DNA of 64,000 nucleotides. It comes from Lentzea atacamensis. Its GTDB lineage: Bacteria; Actinomycetota; Actinomycetes; Mycobacteriales; Pseudonocardiaceae. Within the stretch, counting starts at the first letter, position 1; every line of letters begins with the position of its first letter. Positions 1-8,696 of the stretch are shown here, piece after piece. The DNA lies in contig NZ_QLTT01000009.1 in NCBI RefSeq assembly GCF_003269295.1, positions 329,853 to 393,852 on the forward strand, written 5' to 3'. The translations under genes and the position numbers were made by a program. The notes beneath the pieces were generated by a model. That model was not told the DNA's origin. It ran no database searches and worked only from the letters and a program-made list of their open reading frames with translations.

Positions 1-795
1 GCACGTGGGCGTCGTCCCACGTCAGTCCGACTGCTACCAGGACCGCCCCACGACCCGTCTGACCGGCCTCGCGGTGCTGCGCGGTATGGGAGGCGTCGGC
101 AAGGTGCTCGGTCCGCAACGCTCTCCAGCCGCAACGACCTCGCGAGCCTGCGCAGGACCGCAGGCGATCCCCTCGGCTCCGTTCGAGAACTGGAAGAACT
201 CTTGACCGATCAGCGGGCGGCGCTCGGCGCCGACCACCCCGACACCCAGACCTCTCGGAACAGCCTGGCGGAAAGCCTCCTGGACGCGGGCGATCCGGCC
301 GGTGCCGTCCGCGAGTTCGAACGGCTCGCCGAGGACCAGGGCCGCCGGTACGGCGTACGGCACCCGGAAACGCTGACAACGCGGACCAACCTGGCCAGGA
401 CCAGGGCTCACGCGGGCGATTTCAAGCGAGCGATCACGGAGTTCAGGGCGCTCGTCGAGGACTACACCGACGTCGCGGGTGCGGACCACCCCCAGACCCT
501 CGACGCGCGGCTGAACCTGGCGAGGATGCTCGGCGCCGCATCGCAGTTCGCGAAGGCCATCCGCGCCTGCGAGCCGCTGCTGCGCGACCAGGTCCGCGTG
601 CTGGGCCCTGAGCACGCCGACACGGTGGAGACCTGGCAGCTGCTGGCCAACCTGCGCTACCGGACGGGCGACGTCGAAGGGGCGATCGAGGAGCAGGAAC
701 AGTTGCTGGCGGCACTGTCGCGCACCCTCATGCCCACCCACGACCGGATCACCAAGCTGAAGCGCGACATCGCGTTCTTGAAGAGATCCACCTGA
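1..795 (+). pseudogene. Broken NB-ARC/TPR gene (P-loop remnant joined to TPR tail), cut by window edge
   Basis: Two reading frames together look like one damaged gene. Frame 2 (bases 2-113) encodes GVVPRQSDCYQDR and then GMGGVGK (bases 83-103), the Walker A style of actinobacterial NB-ARC ATPases. Directly after this, where the rest of the ATPase should follow, comes VLGP, normally found at TPR repeat borders (VLGPDHP-T). From about base 115 frame 1 takes over with TLSSRNDLASLRR and repeated TPR units of about 42 residues to the stop at 793-795. The part from TTG 202 alone would be a 197-residue TPR protein. The likely history is a large internal deletion plus a small frame-changing loss near bases 111-118. 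STAND-type NB-ARC proteins act in signalling, conflict or regulation. I am sure of the TPR part and fairly sure of the P-loop remnant. Confidence 0.7.
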
Positions 796-870
796 GGTAC
801 GCCTCACACGACCGGGCCGCCACCCAGATTCGGGCTTGCAGGGCTGGTGAGGGTGGGGGACTCTTCTACA

Positions 871-1209
871 GTGAGTGAGGAAACGATCCAACTCGATCTC
901 AACGAAACCGGGGTGGCCGTCGACCTGCCCTTGCCGACGAACAACCGGGACGGCGTCCAGGGTGTTCCGTACCGGCCGGTCGAATTCCGTGACGATGACC
1001 TGCCCACCGCACTCGAGCGCGCGGCCGCGTGGTTGCGGCAGACGCAAGAGTGGCTGGGCGAGCCCGTGGACGTCATCGCAGTTCATCTCGACTACGACGA
1101 CACCCATGGCAACCCGTACTACGACCTCAAGCTGCTGTGCAACGACGAGGACCTCGCGGGCGTGCCGAAGGTCATGCGAGAACACGAAGGGGCCGCTACC
1201 GGTCAGTAG
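871..1209 (+). CDS. Hypothetical protein, 112 aa
   Basis: No family is recognised. The product is a soluble acidic protein beginning MSEETIQLDLNETGV. Its C-terminal half has a regular, probably alpha/beta composition (WLGEPVDVIAVHLDYDD). It has no signal peptide, membrane segment or cysteine pair. The GTG at 871 is chosen because a GGGGGA tract lies about 11 bases upstream. The GTG at 847 would add eight residues and is the alternative. Third-base G/C bias supports real coding. The acyltransferase gene begins 24 bases downstream on the same strand, so the two may be co-transcribed, but nothing in the sequence links their functions. Confidence 0.6.
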   Translation: MSEETIQLDLNETGVAVDLPLPTNNRDGVQGVPYRPVEFRDDDLPTALERAAAWLRQTQEWLGEPVDVIAVHLDYDDTHGNPYYDLKLLCNDEDLAGVPKVMREHEGAATGQ

Positions 1210-1233
1210 CTTTTCCGGCTACCGTTCGGAAGC

Positions 1234-1947
1234 ATGTCGGATCGCGTATATCCCCCGGTGATCGCCGCAGCCAAGCTCATGTTCAAGCTGCTGGACCTGC
1301 AGATCACCGTCGAAGGGGCGCACCACGTCCCGCGTACCGGAGGAGCGGTGCTGGCGTCCAACCACGTCAGCTACCTCGACTTCATCTTCGCGGGCTACGG
1401 CGCGCGTCCTTCGGGGCGCCTCACGCGGTTCATGGCGAAGCACGAGATCTTCGCCAACAAGATCGCAGGCCCGCTCATGCGCGGCATGCACCACATCCCC
1501 GTCGACCGGAGCGCGGGCCAGGCCTCCTTCCAGCAGGCCCTGTCCGCGCTCCGCACCGGCGAGGTCGTCGGGATCTTCCCCGAGGCCACCATCAGCCGGT
1601 CGTTCACGGTCAAGGACATCAAGTCCGGCGCCAACCGCCTGGCGCACGAGGCCGGAGTGCCGCTCGTCCCGATGGCGCTGTGGGGCACCCAGCGCCTGTG
1701 GACCAAGGGCCGGCCCAAGAACCTGACGCAACGGCACGTGCCGATCAAGATCCTCATCGGCGAGCCGTTCGAGCCCTCCCCCGGCGACTCCGGTGACGCG
1801 TTGCTGCGCAAGCGCATGCAGGACCTGCTGGACGTCGCGCAGGCGAGCTACCCCGTCGAGCCGGGCGCGTGGTGGGCGCCGGCACACCTGGGCGGCGGCG
1901 CACCGACGCCGGAAGAGGCGGCGCGACTCGACGCCAGCGGGCGCTGA
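1234..1947 (+). CDS. PlsC-family 1-acylglycerol-3-phosphate O-acyltransferase
   Basis: A 237-residue lysophospholipid acyltransferase of the PlsC (PF01553) family, which transfers an acyl chain to lysophosphatidate at the membrane face. The catalytic NHVSYLD (HX4D) box is near residue 43. A second motif FPEATISRS, equivalent to the usual FPEGTRS, is near residue 113, and residues VPLVPMALWG form the later conserved block. There are no clear transmembrane helices beyond a weakly hydrophobic N-terminus, which suggests peripheral association. The ATG at 1234 fits the family N-terminus. It converges on smc across a hairpin-rich gap. A second member of the family lies at 44003-44707. The true acyl acceptor cannot be read from the sequence. 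Confidence 0.88.
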   Translation: MSDRVYPPVIAAAKLMFKLLDLQITVEGAHHVPRTGGAVLASNHVSYLDFIFAGYGARPSGRLTRFMAKHEIFANKIAGPLMRGMHHIPVDRSAGQASFQQALSALRTGEVVGIFPEATISRSFTVKDIKSGANRLAHEAGVPLVPMALWGTQRLWTKGRPKNLTQRHVPIKILIGEPFEPSPGDSGDALLRKRMQDLLDVAQASYPVEPGAWWAPAHLGGGAPTPEEAARLDASGR

Positions 1948-2003
1948 CCTGCGGATACAAGGTTTTCACAAGCCTCGTCGGGCAGAGTGGTCTCTGCGCA
2001 CCC

Positions 2004-2115
2004 GAAGAGGTGAGGCTGAACTGGGGGACTTCACCTCTTCTGGCGCAAGGGCTGCGTCTGCCCGGTGATATGGGGGACCTCCCTCCCCTGAGAGGAAGGT
2101 CACCGAGCCAGACGC
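2004..2115. terminator. Hairpin cluster between convergent plsC and smc
   Basis: Two inverted repeats lie in the 235-base gap. GAAGAGGTGA (2004-2013) pairs perfectly with TCACCTCTTC (2031-2040). GCGTCTGCCCGGTGA (2054-2068) pairs with TCACCGAGCCAGACGC (2100-2115) with one irregular position, and its loop holds a further C-rich/G-rich pairing. Neither is followed by a clear T-run. The position between gene ends suggests bidirectional termination. Confidence 0.5.
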
Positions 2116-2182
2116 GGCCCGACGTGAGAGGCCGCGGCCGGGGTTGGTCTTAGCCCCCCAGGCACCGCTCCGGCCGCCCTCT

Positions 2183-5100
2183 TCACGCCTCGGCTTCCGC
2201 CGCCTCCGCAGCTTCCGGCACAGCAGCCTCAACGGGCTTGGCAGGCTCGTCGCCACGCGTGCGCAGCCGCTGCGAGATCACCTGCGAGATGCCGTCACCG
2301 CGCATCGAAACGCCGTAGAGGGCGTCCGCGATCTCCATGGTCGGCTTCTGGTGCGTGATGATCAGCAACTGCGATCGTTCCCGCAGCTGTTCGAACAGGC
2401 TGATCAGCCGGTGCAGGTTCGTGTCGTCCAGCGCCGCCTCGACCTCGTCCATCACGTAGAACGGCGAGGGGCGGGCACGGAAGATCGCGACCAGCATCGC
2501 GACCGCGGCCAGCGACTTCTCGCCACCGGACAGCAGCGACAGGCGCTTGACCTTCTTGCCGGGCGGGCGGGCCTCCAGCTCGATGCCGGTGGTCAGCATG
2601 TCCTCGGGCTCGGTCAGCACCAGGCGGCCCTCGCCGCCGGGGAACAGGACCTTGAAGACGATCTCGAACTCGCGCGCCACGTCCTCGTAGGCCGACGTGA
2701 AGACCTCCAGGATCTTGTCGTCGACCTCCTTCACGACCGTGAGCAGGTCACGGCGGGTGTCCTTGATGTCCTCCAGCTGCGTCGAGAGGAACTTGTAGCG
2801 CTCCTCGAGCGCGGCGAACTCCTCCAGCGCGAGCGGGTTGACCTTGCCGAGCAGCGACAGGTCGCGCTCGGCACGCTTGGCGCGGCGGGCCTGGGTGTCG
2901 CGGTCGTACGGCATCGGCTGCGGCTCGGAGACCTGCTCACCGCGTTCCTTCGCGGCCTGGTACTCGGCCATCTCGCCGGCTGACGGCGGCACAGGCTGGT
3001 CAGGGCCGTACTCGGCGATGAGGTCGTCGAGGCCGATACCGAAGTCCTCGGCGATCTTGGTCTCGAGCTGTTCGATGCGCAGGCGCTGCTCGGCGCGCAG
3101 GACCTCGTCGCGGTGCACGGCGTCGACGAGCTTCTCCAGCTCGCCGGACATCTCGCGCACCAGGTTGCGCACCTGGGTCAGCAGCAGCTCGTGCTGCGTG
3201 CGGCGTTCCTGGGCCTGGTCGCGCTCACGGGCGGCGCGGGCCAGCGAAATTTCGATGCGTTCCAGCGCCTGCTCGCCACCACGGACCACGGCCTTCGCGA
3301 CCTGGGCACCGCGCGCACGGTGCTGCGTGGCGCGGGCGTGGCGTTCGCGGGCCTCACGCTCGGCGCGCGCGGCACGGCGCAGACCGTCCGCTTTACCCTG
3401 CAACGCCCGTGCGCGCTCCTCGGCGGTGCGCTGCACCAGGCGGGCGTCCATCTCGGCCTGGCGGGCCTGGGCGAGCTCAGCGGCCAGCGCGTCGCGCTGG
3501 TCGGTGTCCGGCTCGTCGTCGAGGGTCTGCTCCTCCTCGGCCATCAGCAGCCGCTCTTCGAGCTCGCCCAGCTTCAGCAGGGCTTCCTCCCGCGACCGCT
3601 CGACCTTCGAGCGCTGCTCGGCGATGCGGTTGACCTCGGCCTCCGCCGACCGCACCGCCGCGGCCATCCGGTTCAGCCGCTCGCCGGAGCGCGCCTGGCG
3701 AACCTTGGCCTCCTGCATGGCCTCCTTGACCGCGTCGAGCACCTTGCGGCGGGCCTGCTGCTCGGCGCGGGCGCCTTCCAGCGCCGCCGAAGCGTGCTCC
3801 AGTGCGCGTTCCGCCGTCGCCAGCTGCTCCTGGGCCTCGTCGACGGCCGCCTGCACCTCGATGACGCTCTGGCCCTGGCCGCCGGAACCACCGACCGCCC
3901 AGTCCGTGCCGAAGAGGTCGCCGTCTCGGGTCACGGCGCGGACGTTCAGCCGGGCCGCGGTGTCCAGATCCTCGACGACCGCAAGGCGATCCAGCGCGCG
4001 GGTCAGTGCCGGACGCAACGCCTCGGGCGCGTGCACGACGTCGACGGCCCACCGCGCGCCGTGCGGGAGATGACCCCACTGCGACGTGTCCACAGTGGAC
4101 CCGTGGGAGCCGATCAGCACACCCGCGCGACCGGCGTCCTTCTCCTTCAACAGCTTCAGGGCATGCAACGCGCCTTCACCGGACGACACCGCGACGGCGT
4201 CCGCGATGGGGCCGAGCGCGGCGGCCATCGCCACCTCGTAGCCCGGTTCGACGGTCAACAGCGCCGCGACCGACCCCAGCAGGCCCGGCACGTCGGACGC
4301 GAGCAGCGCGCCGGCACCGTCCTTGCGGGTCAGGCCGAGCGAAAGCGCGTCGACACGGGCACGCCACGACGCGATGTCGCGTTCCGCGGTGCGTTCGGCC
4401 TTCACCAGCTCCTCGACGCGCTGCCTCGCCGCGTCGTCGGCCTGCACGGCCTGGCGGTGGCGCTCGTCGAGGTCGTGGTCGTCCTCGTCCTCGGTGCCGG
4501 TGATCTCGCGTGCCTCGGCCAGTTCCATCGACGCGAACTCGACGCGCTCGGTGGCCTCGGAGAGCGTGACGGAGAGGCGCTCGATCTCCTCGGCGGTGGC
4601 GTTCGTCTTGCTGCGCAACGCTTCCACCTGACCGGAGAGCCGCGCGAGGCCCTCCCGGCGGTCGGCGATCGCGCGGACGGCGGCCATGTGCGCCTTCTCC
4701 GCCTGGGAGACCATGCGCTCCAGCTCCGACCGCGTCTCGACGGCCTCGGCCAGCGCGATGCGCGCCTCGGTCACGCCCTCCTGGAGCTCCAGCTCCATCG
4801 CGGCGGTCTCCTCGGCCTCGCGCTCGAGGTCGTCGGGATCGCGGCCGCGCGACGGCGCGTCCAGCTCGGCGGACAGGTGCCGCGCTCGTTCCGCGGCGAG
4901 GCGCACGGTGCCGCGAAGACGCTCCTCCAGAGCGGACAGCCGGTACCAGGTGTCCTGCGCGGCCTGCAGCTTCGGCGTGTCGGCGGCGACGCGCTCCTCC
5001 AGCTCGTTCTGCTGGTACTGCGCGGCCTGCAACGACTTCTCGACCTCGGCGCGGCGCTCGCGGGCCTTCGCCTCGTCGTGTTCCTCCTGCGCGATGGCTT

Positions 5101-5815
5101 CCCGCTGCGTGACGAGGTCGTCGGCGAGCAGGCGGAGCTTGCTGTCCCGCAGCTCGGACTGCACGACCTGGGCGCGGCGGGCGATCTCGGCCTGCTTGCC
5201 CAGCGGCTTGAGCTGACGGCGGAGCTCAGCGGTGAGGTCGGTGAGGCGCGTCAGGTTCGCCTGCATCGCCTCCAGCTTGCGCAGCGCCTTTTCCTTGCGC
5301 TTGCGGTGCTTGAGGACACCGGCGGCCTCTTCGACGAACGCGCGCCGTTCCTCCGGTTTGGACTCGAGGATCGCGGCGAGCTGGCCCTGACCGACGATCA
5401 CGTGCATCTCGCGGCCGATGCCGGAGTCCGAGAGCAGTTCCTGGATGTCCATCAGGCGGCACGAGTTGCCGTTGATCTCGTACTCGGTGGCGCCCTCGCG
5501 GAACATGCGGCGCGTGATCGACACCTCGGTGTACTCGATCGGCAGGACGCCGTCGGAGTTGTCGATCGTGAGCGTCACCTCGGCGCGGCCGAGCGGCGCG
5601 CGGCCGGACGTGCCGGCGAAGATGACGTCCTCCATCTTGCCGCCGCGCAGGTCCTTGGCACCCTGCGTGCCCATCACCCAGCGCAGCGCGTCGAGCACGT
5701 TGGACTTGCCGGACCCGTTGGGGCCGACCACACAGGTGATGCCGGGCTCGAAGCGCAGCGTGGTAGCCGAGGCGAAGGACTTGAAGCCCTTCAGCGTCAG
5801 GCTCTTGAGATGCAC
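2183..5815 (-). CDS. smc: Chromosome segregation protein SMC
   Basis: Structural maintenance of chromosomes ATPase, the core of the ScpAB-SMC condensin. The GTG at 5815 gives 1210 residues, the usual bacterial size. Walker A GPNGSGKS is at residues 31-38. Two long coiled-coil arms flank a hinge around residues 500-650. The ABC signature LSGGE is near 1095 and Walker B YVMDEVEAALDD near 1120. A short Ala/Glu-rich tail (ending EAAEAAEAEA) extends past the head domain. A TTG six codons upstream (5833) is possible, but the family begins HLKSLTLKGFKSFA, so the GTG is preferred. It is the last gene of a leftward run acyP-sigma-antisigma-smc. The acyP-smc neighbourhood is as in mycobacteria, but ftsY, which follows smc there, is not present here. 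Confidence 0.96.
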   Translation of the reverse strand: MHLKSLTLKGFKSFASATTLRFEPGITCVVGPNGSGKSNVLDALRWVMGTQGAKDLRGGKMEDVIFAGTSGRAPLGRAEVTLTIDNSDGVLPIEYTEVSITRRMFREGATEYEINGNSCRLMDIQELLSDSGIGREMHVIVGQGQLAAILESKPEERRAFVEEAAGVLKHRKRKEKALRKLEAMQANLTRLTDLTAELRRQLKPLGKQAEIARRAQVVQSELRDSKLRLLADDLVTQREAIAQEEHDEAKARERRAEVEKSLQAAQYQQNELEERVAADTPKLQAAQDTWYRLSALEERLRGTVRLAAERARHLSAELDAPSRGRDPDDLEREAEETAAMELELQEGVTEARIALAEAVETRSELERMVSQAEKAHMAAVRAIADRREGLARLSGQVEALRSKTNATAEEIERLSVTLSEATERVEFASMELAEAREITGTEDEDDHDLDERHRQAVQADDAARQRVEELVKAERTAERDIASWRARVDALSLGLTRKDGAGALLASDVPGLLGSVAALLTVEPGYEVAMAAALGPIADAVAVSSGEGALHALKLLKEKDAGRAGVLIGSHGSTVDTSQWGHLPHGARWAVDVVHAPEALRPALTRALDRLAVVEDLDTAARLNVRAVTRDGDLFGTDWAVGGSGGQGQSVIEVQAAVDEAQEQLATAERALEHASAALEGARAEQQARRKVLDAVKEAMQEAKVRQARSGERLNRMAAAVRSAEAEVNRIAEQRSKVERSREEALLKLGELEERLLMAEEEQTLDDEPDTDQRDALAAELAQARQAEMDARLVQRTAEERARALQGKADGLRRAARAEREARERHARATQHRARGAQVAKAVVRGGEQALERIEISLARAARERDQAQERRTQHELLLTQVRNLVREMSGELEKLVDAVHRDEVLRAEQRLRIEQLETKIAEDFGIGLDDLIAEYGPDQPVPPSAGEMAEYQAAKERGEQVSEPQPMPYDRDTQARRAKRAERDLSLLGKVNPLALEEFAALEERYKFLSTQLEDIKDTRRDLLTVVKEVDDKILEVFTSAYEDVAREFEIVFKVLFPGGEGRLVLTEPEDMLTTGIELEARPPGKKVKRLSLLSGGEKSLAAVAMLVAIFRARPSPFYVMDEVEAALDDTNLHRLISLFEQLRERSQLLIITHQKPTMEIADALYGVSMRGDGISQVISQRLRTRGDEPAKPVEAAVPEAAEAAEAEA

Positions 5816-5875
5816 GCGGGGCAGAGTACCCAAACGCTTGCGGGTGATGCGGGACGCGGGCCGTGGCCTGCGTTT

Positions 5876-6463
5876 CTATGGACGGAGAGTAACCAGAGGC
5901 CCGCTCTCGTCCGACACTTCCAGGCGATCGATCCGATCGAGCCGGAACGACGTGGAACCGGGAATCCGCTCGTCAGGCGCGTGGTCCGAGCCCCACCAGC
6001 CACCGATCTCGCGCTGGCCGTCCCGGTCGAACACCATGACCTTGCAGCGCGCGCCCGGCCTCACGTTGTGGAGCGTGAACCACATCTCGGTGCCCCAGGA
6101 CTTGGTGACCATGGAGACGCTGGCGTTCACGCCCGTCGCCTGGTCCTGCGCGGCCCACGTCGGCGCAGACGGGGGCTTCAGGAACAACACGCCGCCGGCC
6201 AGCGCCAGCACCGCCAGGACGGCCGCGCAGAGGATCAGCACGCGACGGTGGTGGTTCGGTCTGGGCGGGGCGGGGATCTCGTCGAGGTTCTCGACGTCCG
6301 CCAGGCTCAGGCGGCCGAGCAGTCCCGGCAGCGGGGCGAGCCGCAGCATCTCGGCCTGGCAGGTGTCGCAGCTGCCGAGGTGCCGTTCGAACGCGGACCG
6401 TTCCTTGAGCTCGAGCGATCCGAAGAGGTAGGCGCCGACGTCGACGGTGTGCTGGCAGCTCAC
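5876..6463 (-). CDS. Zinc-binding anti-sigma factor (RslA-like), membrane-anchored
   Basis: A 195-residue anti-sigma factor. The N-terminal domain carries the ZAS motif HLGSCDTC (HX3CX2C, near residues 28-35), which typically binds zinc and holds the sigma factor. One transmembrane helix (VLILCAAVLAVLALAGGVLFL, about residues 75-95, given by position) is followed by an extracytoplasmic beta-rich domain with WFTLHNVRPGARCKV and WWGSDH, typical of RskA/RslA-type C-terminal sensors. The GTG start overlaps the sigma-factor stop by four bases (GTGA), indicating translational coupling. The arrangement and promoter resemble sigL-rslA of M. tuberculosis, where the anti-sigma factor is redox-sensitive. 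The signal here is unknown. Confidence 0.85.
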   Translation of the reverse strand: MSCQHTVDVGAYLFGSLELKERSAFERHLGSCDTCQAEMLRLAPLPGLLGRLSLADVENLDEIPAPPRPNHHRRVLILCAAVLAVLALAGGVLFLKPPSAPTWAAQDQATGVNASVSMVTKSWGTEMWFTLHNVRPGARCKVMVFDRDGQREIGGWWGSDHAPDERIPGSTSFRLDRIDRLEVSDESGPLVTLRP

Positions 6464-6966
6464 GCCTCGGTCACCCCTCTCTCCTCCAGTGCGTCGCGCA
6501 GCGCCCGCAGCGCGTAGAAGCAGCGCGACTTGACCGTGCCCGGCGGGATGCCGAGCGTCTTGGCGGCCTCCGCGACGGTGCGGCGGCGGTAGTAGAGCTC
6601 GATGACGACCGTCCGGTGCTCAGGCGTGAGCGCCCGCAGCGCCGACGCGATCTGCCACGTCTGCAGCACGTGTTCGACCTCGTCGCCGACCGGCGGCAGA
6701 TCCACCGGTTCGAGCGGCACCTCGGTCGCACGTGCGTTGCGCCGGCGATATCCGGAGATCACCAGGTTGCGGGCGACCGTGTAGAGCCACGGTGCCGCGT
6801 CGTCCGGGTTCAGCTCGTCGTAGTGCCGCCAGGCGCGGAGCAAGGTCTCCTGCACGACGTCCTCCGCCTGCTGGTAGTCGCCGTCGACCAGCCGCAGCAC
6901 GTAGTGCAGCAGCGGGCCTCTCCAGCGGTCGTACAGCTGGATGAGGACGTCTTCGGCGGAGTCCAC
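6460..6966 (-). CDS. ECF RNA polymerase sigma factor, SigL-like
   Basis: A 168-residue ECF sigma-70 factor. Region 2 includes DVVQETLLRAWRHYD and APWLYTVARNLVISGYRRR, and region 4 includes RALTPEHRTVVIELYYRR followed by the helix-turn-helix VAEAAKTLGIPPGTVKSR. It has no long C-terminal extension. The start is GTG at 6966. A TGAACC-N16-CGTA element just upstream matches the known SigL promoter type and would autoregulate the gene. The -10 element ends only about ten bases before the GTG, so the transcript would be leaderless or nearly so. It is coupled to the anti-sigma gene, and smc lies 60 bases beyond that on the same strand. The SigL assignment rests on promoter and partner type, not on a phylogeny. 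Confidence 0.85.
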   Translation of the reverse strand: MDSAEDVLIQLYDRWRGPLLHYVLRLVDGDYQQAEDVVQETLLRAWRHYDELNPDDAAPWLYTVARNLVISGYRRRNARATEVPLEPVDLPPVGDEVEHVLQTWQIASALRALTPEHRTVVIELYYRRRTVAEAAKTLGIPPGTVKSRCFYALRALRDALEERGVTEA

Positions 6967-6976
6967 GCTCCCTTAC

Positions 6977-7002
6977 TACGCCACTTCTTTCGGAAAGGTT
7001 CA
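6977..7002 (-). promoter_or_regulatory. Candidate SigL-type autoregulatory promoter
   Basis: Reading leftward, TGAACC (-35, bases 7002-6997) and CGTA (-10, bases 6980-6977) are separated by 16 bases. This is the described spacing and consensus class of mycobacterial SigL promoters. The -35 element overlaps the stop codon region of acyP. Transcription would begin within a few bases of the sigma GTG codon. Confidence 0.65.
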
Positions 7003-7272
7003 GCGCTCGGAGAACCCGGTCAGGTCACCCCTGGCCTCGGACCACTGCTCACCGACAGATTCGACGTGTCCGGGGGTTTCACCCGAACGGAGAGCCTTCA
7101 GCAGTTGTTCACACTTCTCGCGCGGACCCTCGGCAACGACCTCGACCCGTCCGTCAGGCCGGTTCGAAGCGCTGCCCACCAGGCCCAGCTCTAGCGCCCT
7201 GGCTCGCGTCCACCAGCGAAAACCGACACCCTGAACCCGTCCACGCACCCACGCGTTTAGTCGCACGTCCAC
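7000..7272 (-). CDS. acyP: Acylphosphatase
   Basis: A 90-residue acylphosphatase, hydrolysing the carboxyl-phosphate bond of acyl phosphates. The signature [13 protein letters not shown] is at about residues 11-23 with the catalytic Arg in GFR. The second motif [12 protein letters not shown], near residue 34, supplies the conserved Asn. Length and domain are standard for the family. Its position upstream of smc mirrors Rv2922A next to smc in M. tuberculosis, although here a sigma/anti-sigma pair has been inserted between them. The stop codon overlaps the -35 box of the sigma promoter. Confidence 0.92.
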   Translation of the reverse strand: MDVRLNAWVRGRVQGVGFRWWTRARALELGLVGSASNRPDGRVEVVAEGPREKCEQLLKALRSGETPGHVESVGEQWSEARGDLTGFSER

Positions 7273-7353
7273 CTCCGAATGGTTGCGTAGTCACCCAAGG
7301 TGACCGAAGAGGCACTCGGGGCTTATCACCCATTAGTGGTACGGTGCCGACCC

Positions 7354-8079
7354 GTGAGTGCCCGCAGCCTCTTACTCGGCCTGCTGATCGGCGCAACCGG
7401 CGTCGGCGGTCTCGCCGTCACCGGTACCTCCCCTCTCGGCCTCGGGTTCACGCCCGCCGCGCAGCAGGAGAGCACCGACGCAGCGAACCAGTTCGGTACC
7501 GGCAGCGCCGCCGCACCCAACAGACAGACGCCGGCCGGCAACCCCGGTGTAGGCGCCCCCGCTGAGTCCGCGCCGTCTCCCGCTCCCACCACTTCTTCGA
7601 CGACGGCGGCTCCCACTTCCTCTTCTACTTCGTCAGCGGCTCCCACCACCACGACAACGCCTCCCGAAGCACCGAAGCCGCCCGCCCAGCCACCGCAGCC
7701 GCCGTCCGGCCAGACACCGGAGCAGGCCGTCCTCAAGCTCGTGAACGACCAGCGCGCCGTGAAGGGCTGCAAAGCCCTCGTCATCGACGACCGCATCACG
7801 ACCGCAGCGCAGGCGCACAGCACGGACATGGCGAACAAGAACTACTTCTCGCACACGTCGCAGGACGGCAGGACCTTCGACCAGCGCATGAAGGACGCGA
7901 GCTACCCGAAGCCCGGCGGCGAGAACATCGCGATGGGCTATCCCACCCCCGCGGCGGTGATGGACGGCTGGATGAAGTCCCAGGGTCACCGGGAAAACAT
8001 CCTGAACTGTGAATTCGCGACCATGGGCGTCGGCCTCGACACCCGCGGGAACTACTGGACCCAGAACTTCGGCTTCTGA
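7354..8079 (+). CDS. Secreted CAP/SCP-domain protein with Pro/Ser/Thr linker
   Basis: A 241-residue exported protein. The N-terminus (SARSLLLGLLIGATGVGG) is a hydrophobic signal or anchor segment. Residues about 40-125 form a low-complexity linker rich in Ser, Thr, Ala and Pro. The C-terminal CAP domain (PF00188, about residues 128-241) contains LVNDQRAVKGCKAL, YFSHTSQDGRTFDQRM, GENIAMGY, HRENILNCEFATMGVGL and YWTQNFG, with the conserved His and Glu positions of bacterial SCP-like proteins. Two cysteines in the domain could form a disulfide. The GTG at 7354 is preferred because the upstream GTG at 7300 adds a polar stretch before the signal sequence. The function of bacterial CAP proteins is poorly known. 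Confidence 0.85.
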   Translation: MSARSLLLGLLIGATGVGGLAVTGTSPLGLGFTPAAQQESTDAANQFGTGSAAAPNRQTPAGNPGVGAPAESAPSPAPTTSSTTAAPTSSSTSSAAPTTTTTPPEAPKPPAQPPQPPSGQTPEQAVLKLVNDQRAVKGCKALVIDDRITTAAQAHSTDMANKNYFSHTSQDGRTFDQRMKDASYPKPGGENIAMGYPTPAAVMDGWMKSQGHRENILNCEFATMGVGLDTRGNYWTQNFGF

Positions 8080-8100
8080 CGCTTGAGCAGGGGAAACTTC

Positions 8101-8568
8101 GTGTACGAGAGCCCGGAACCGGACTCGCGCTCGCGCTTTCGCGGTGCACCTCAGATCATCCTCGCCGCGTCCGGCGTCGTACTGGCGACCGTCTTCGCAG
8201 CCGTGGCCTCGCTCGCGGCCGGCTCGGACAGCGCCTCCCAGACCCCGTCCACGCAGCCGCCGCGCAAGGAGGCCGTGCGCGACGCGCTGAGCATCGTGCC
8301 GACGTCCGCGCCCACGTCCTCGGTGGAGCCGACCTCGTCGACCTCCTCGGAGACCGCGACGTCGACCACCACGACGACGAAGAAGCCCACGCGCGTCACG
8401 ACCATCACGCGCCCCGACGGCACCACGACCACCGTGACGACCGAAGAGCCGCCGCCGGTCACCACGACGACCACGAAGCAGGATCCGGTCACGACGACAC
8501 CGCCGCCGGTCACGACGACGACCACCACGCCGCCGCCGGACCCGACAACAACGACTTCGCCCGCTTAG
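8101..8568 (+). CDS. Single-pass membrane protein with Thr-rich tail (paralogue 1)
   Basis: A 155-residue protein without a recognised enzymatic domain. A short charged cytoplasmic N-terminus (MYESPEPDSRSRFRG) precedes one transmembrane helix (IILAASGVVLATVFAAVASL, near residues 18-37). The rest is an extracytoplasmic tail that becomes almost entirely Thr, Pro and Ser with TTTTT runs, typical of cell-wall-spanning or O-mannosylated segments. The GTG at 8101 has AGGGGA seven bases upstream, while the TTG at 8083 lacks such a site. The next gene encodes a clear paralogue with the same start style and helix. Both follow the CAP gene, and all three share Ser/Thr/Pro-rich regions. Confidence 0.65.
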   Translation: MYESPEPDSRSRFRGAPQIILAASGVVLATVFAAVASLAAGSDSASQTPSTQPPRKEAVRDALSIVPTSAPTSSVEPTSSTSSETATSTTTTTKKPTRVTTITRPDGTTTTVTTEEPPPVTTTTTKQDPVTTTPPPVTTTTTTPPPDPTTTTSPA

Positions 8569-8696
8569 GGTTACGCCCGTCACCGCCCAGTGACGCAGAG
8601 CTACACGAAGGTGTGGCGTAGCTGAGGCTTTGGTGCGTTTCCGCCGATAACTCGAACGCAAGACCATCCGACCGGGTTTCCCACGAGGAGATGGGT

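Noticed and set aside
202-795. Complete independent TPR protein from TTG 202
   Set aside because: The TPR pattern continues upstream of this codon to about base 115 in the same frame, so 202 is not the original start. Described as part of a broken NB-ARC/TPR gene.
3113-6517. 1134-codon open frame antisense to smc and other long antisense frames
   Set aside because: These are shadows of GC-rich genes. Their composition is Arg/Leu/Gly-rich and matches no family, while smc on the other strand has all motifs.
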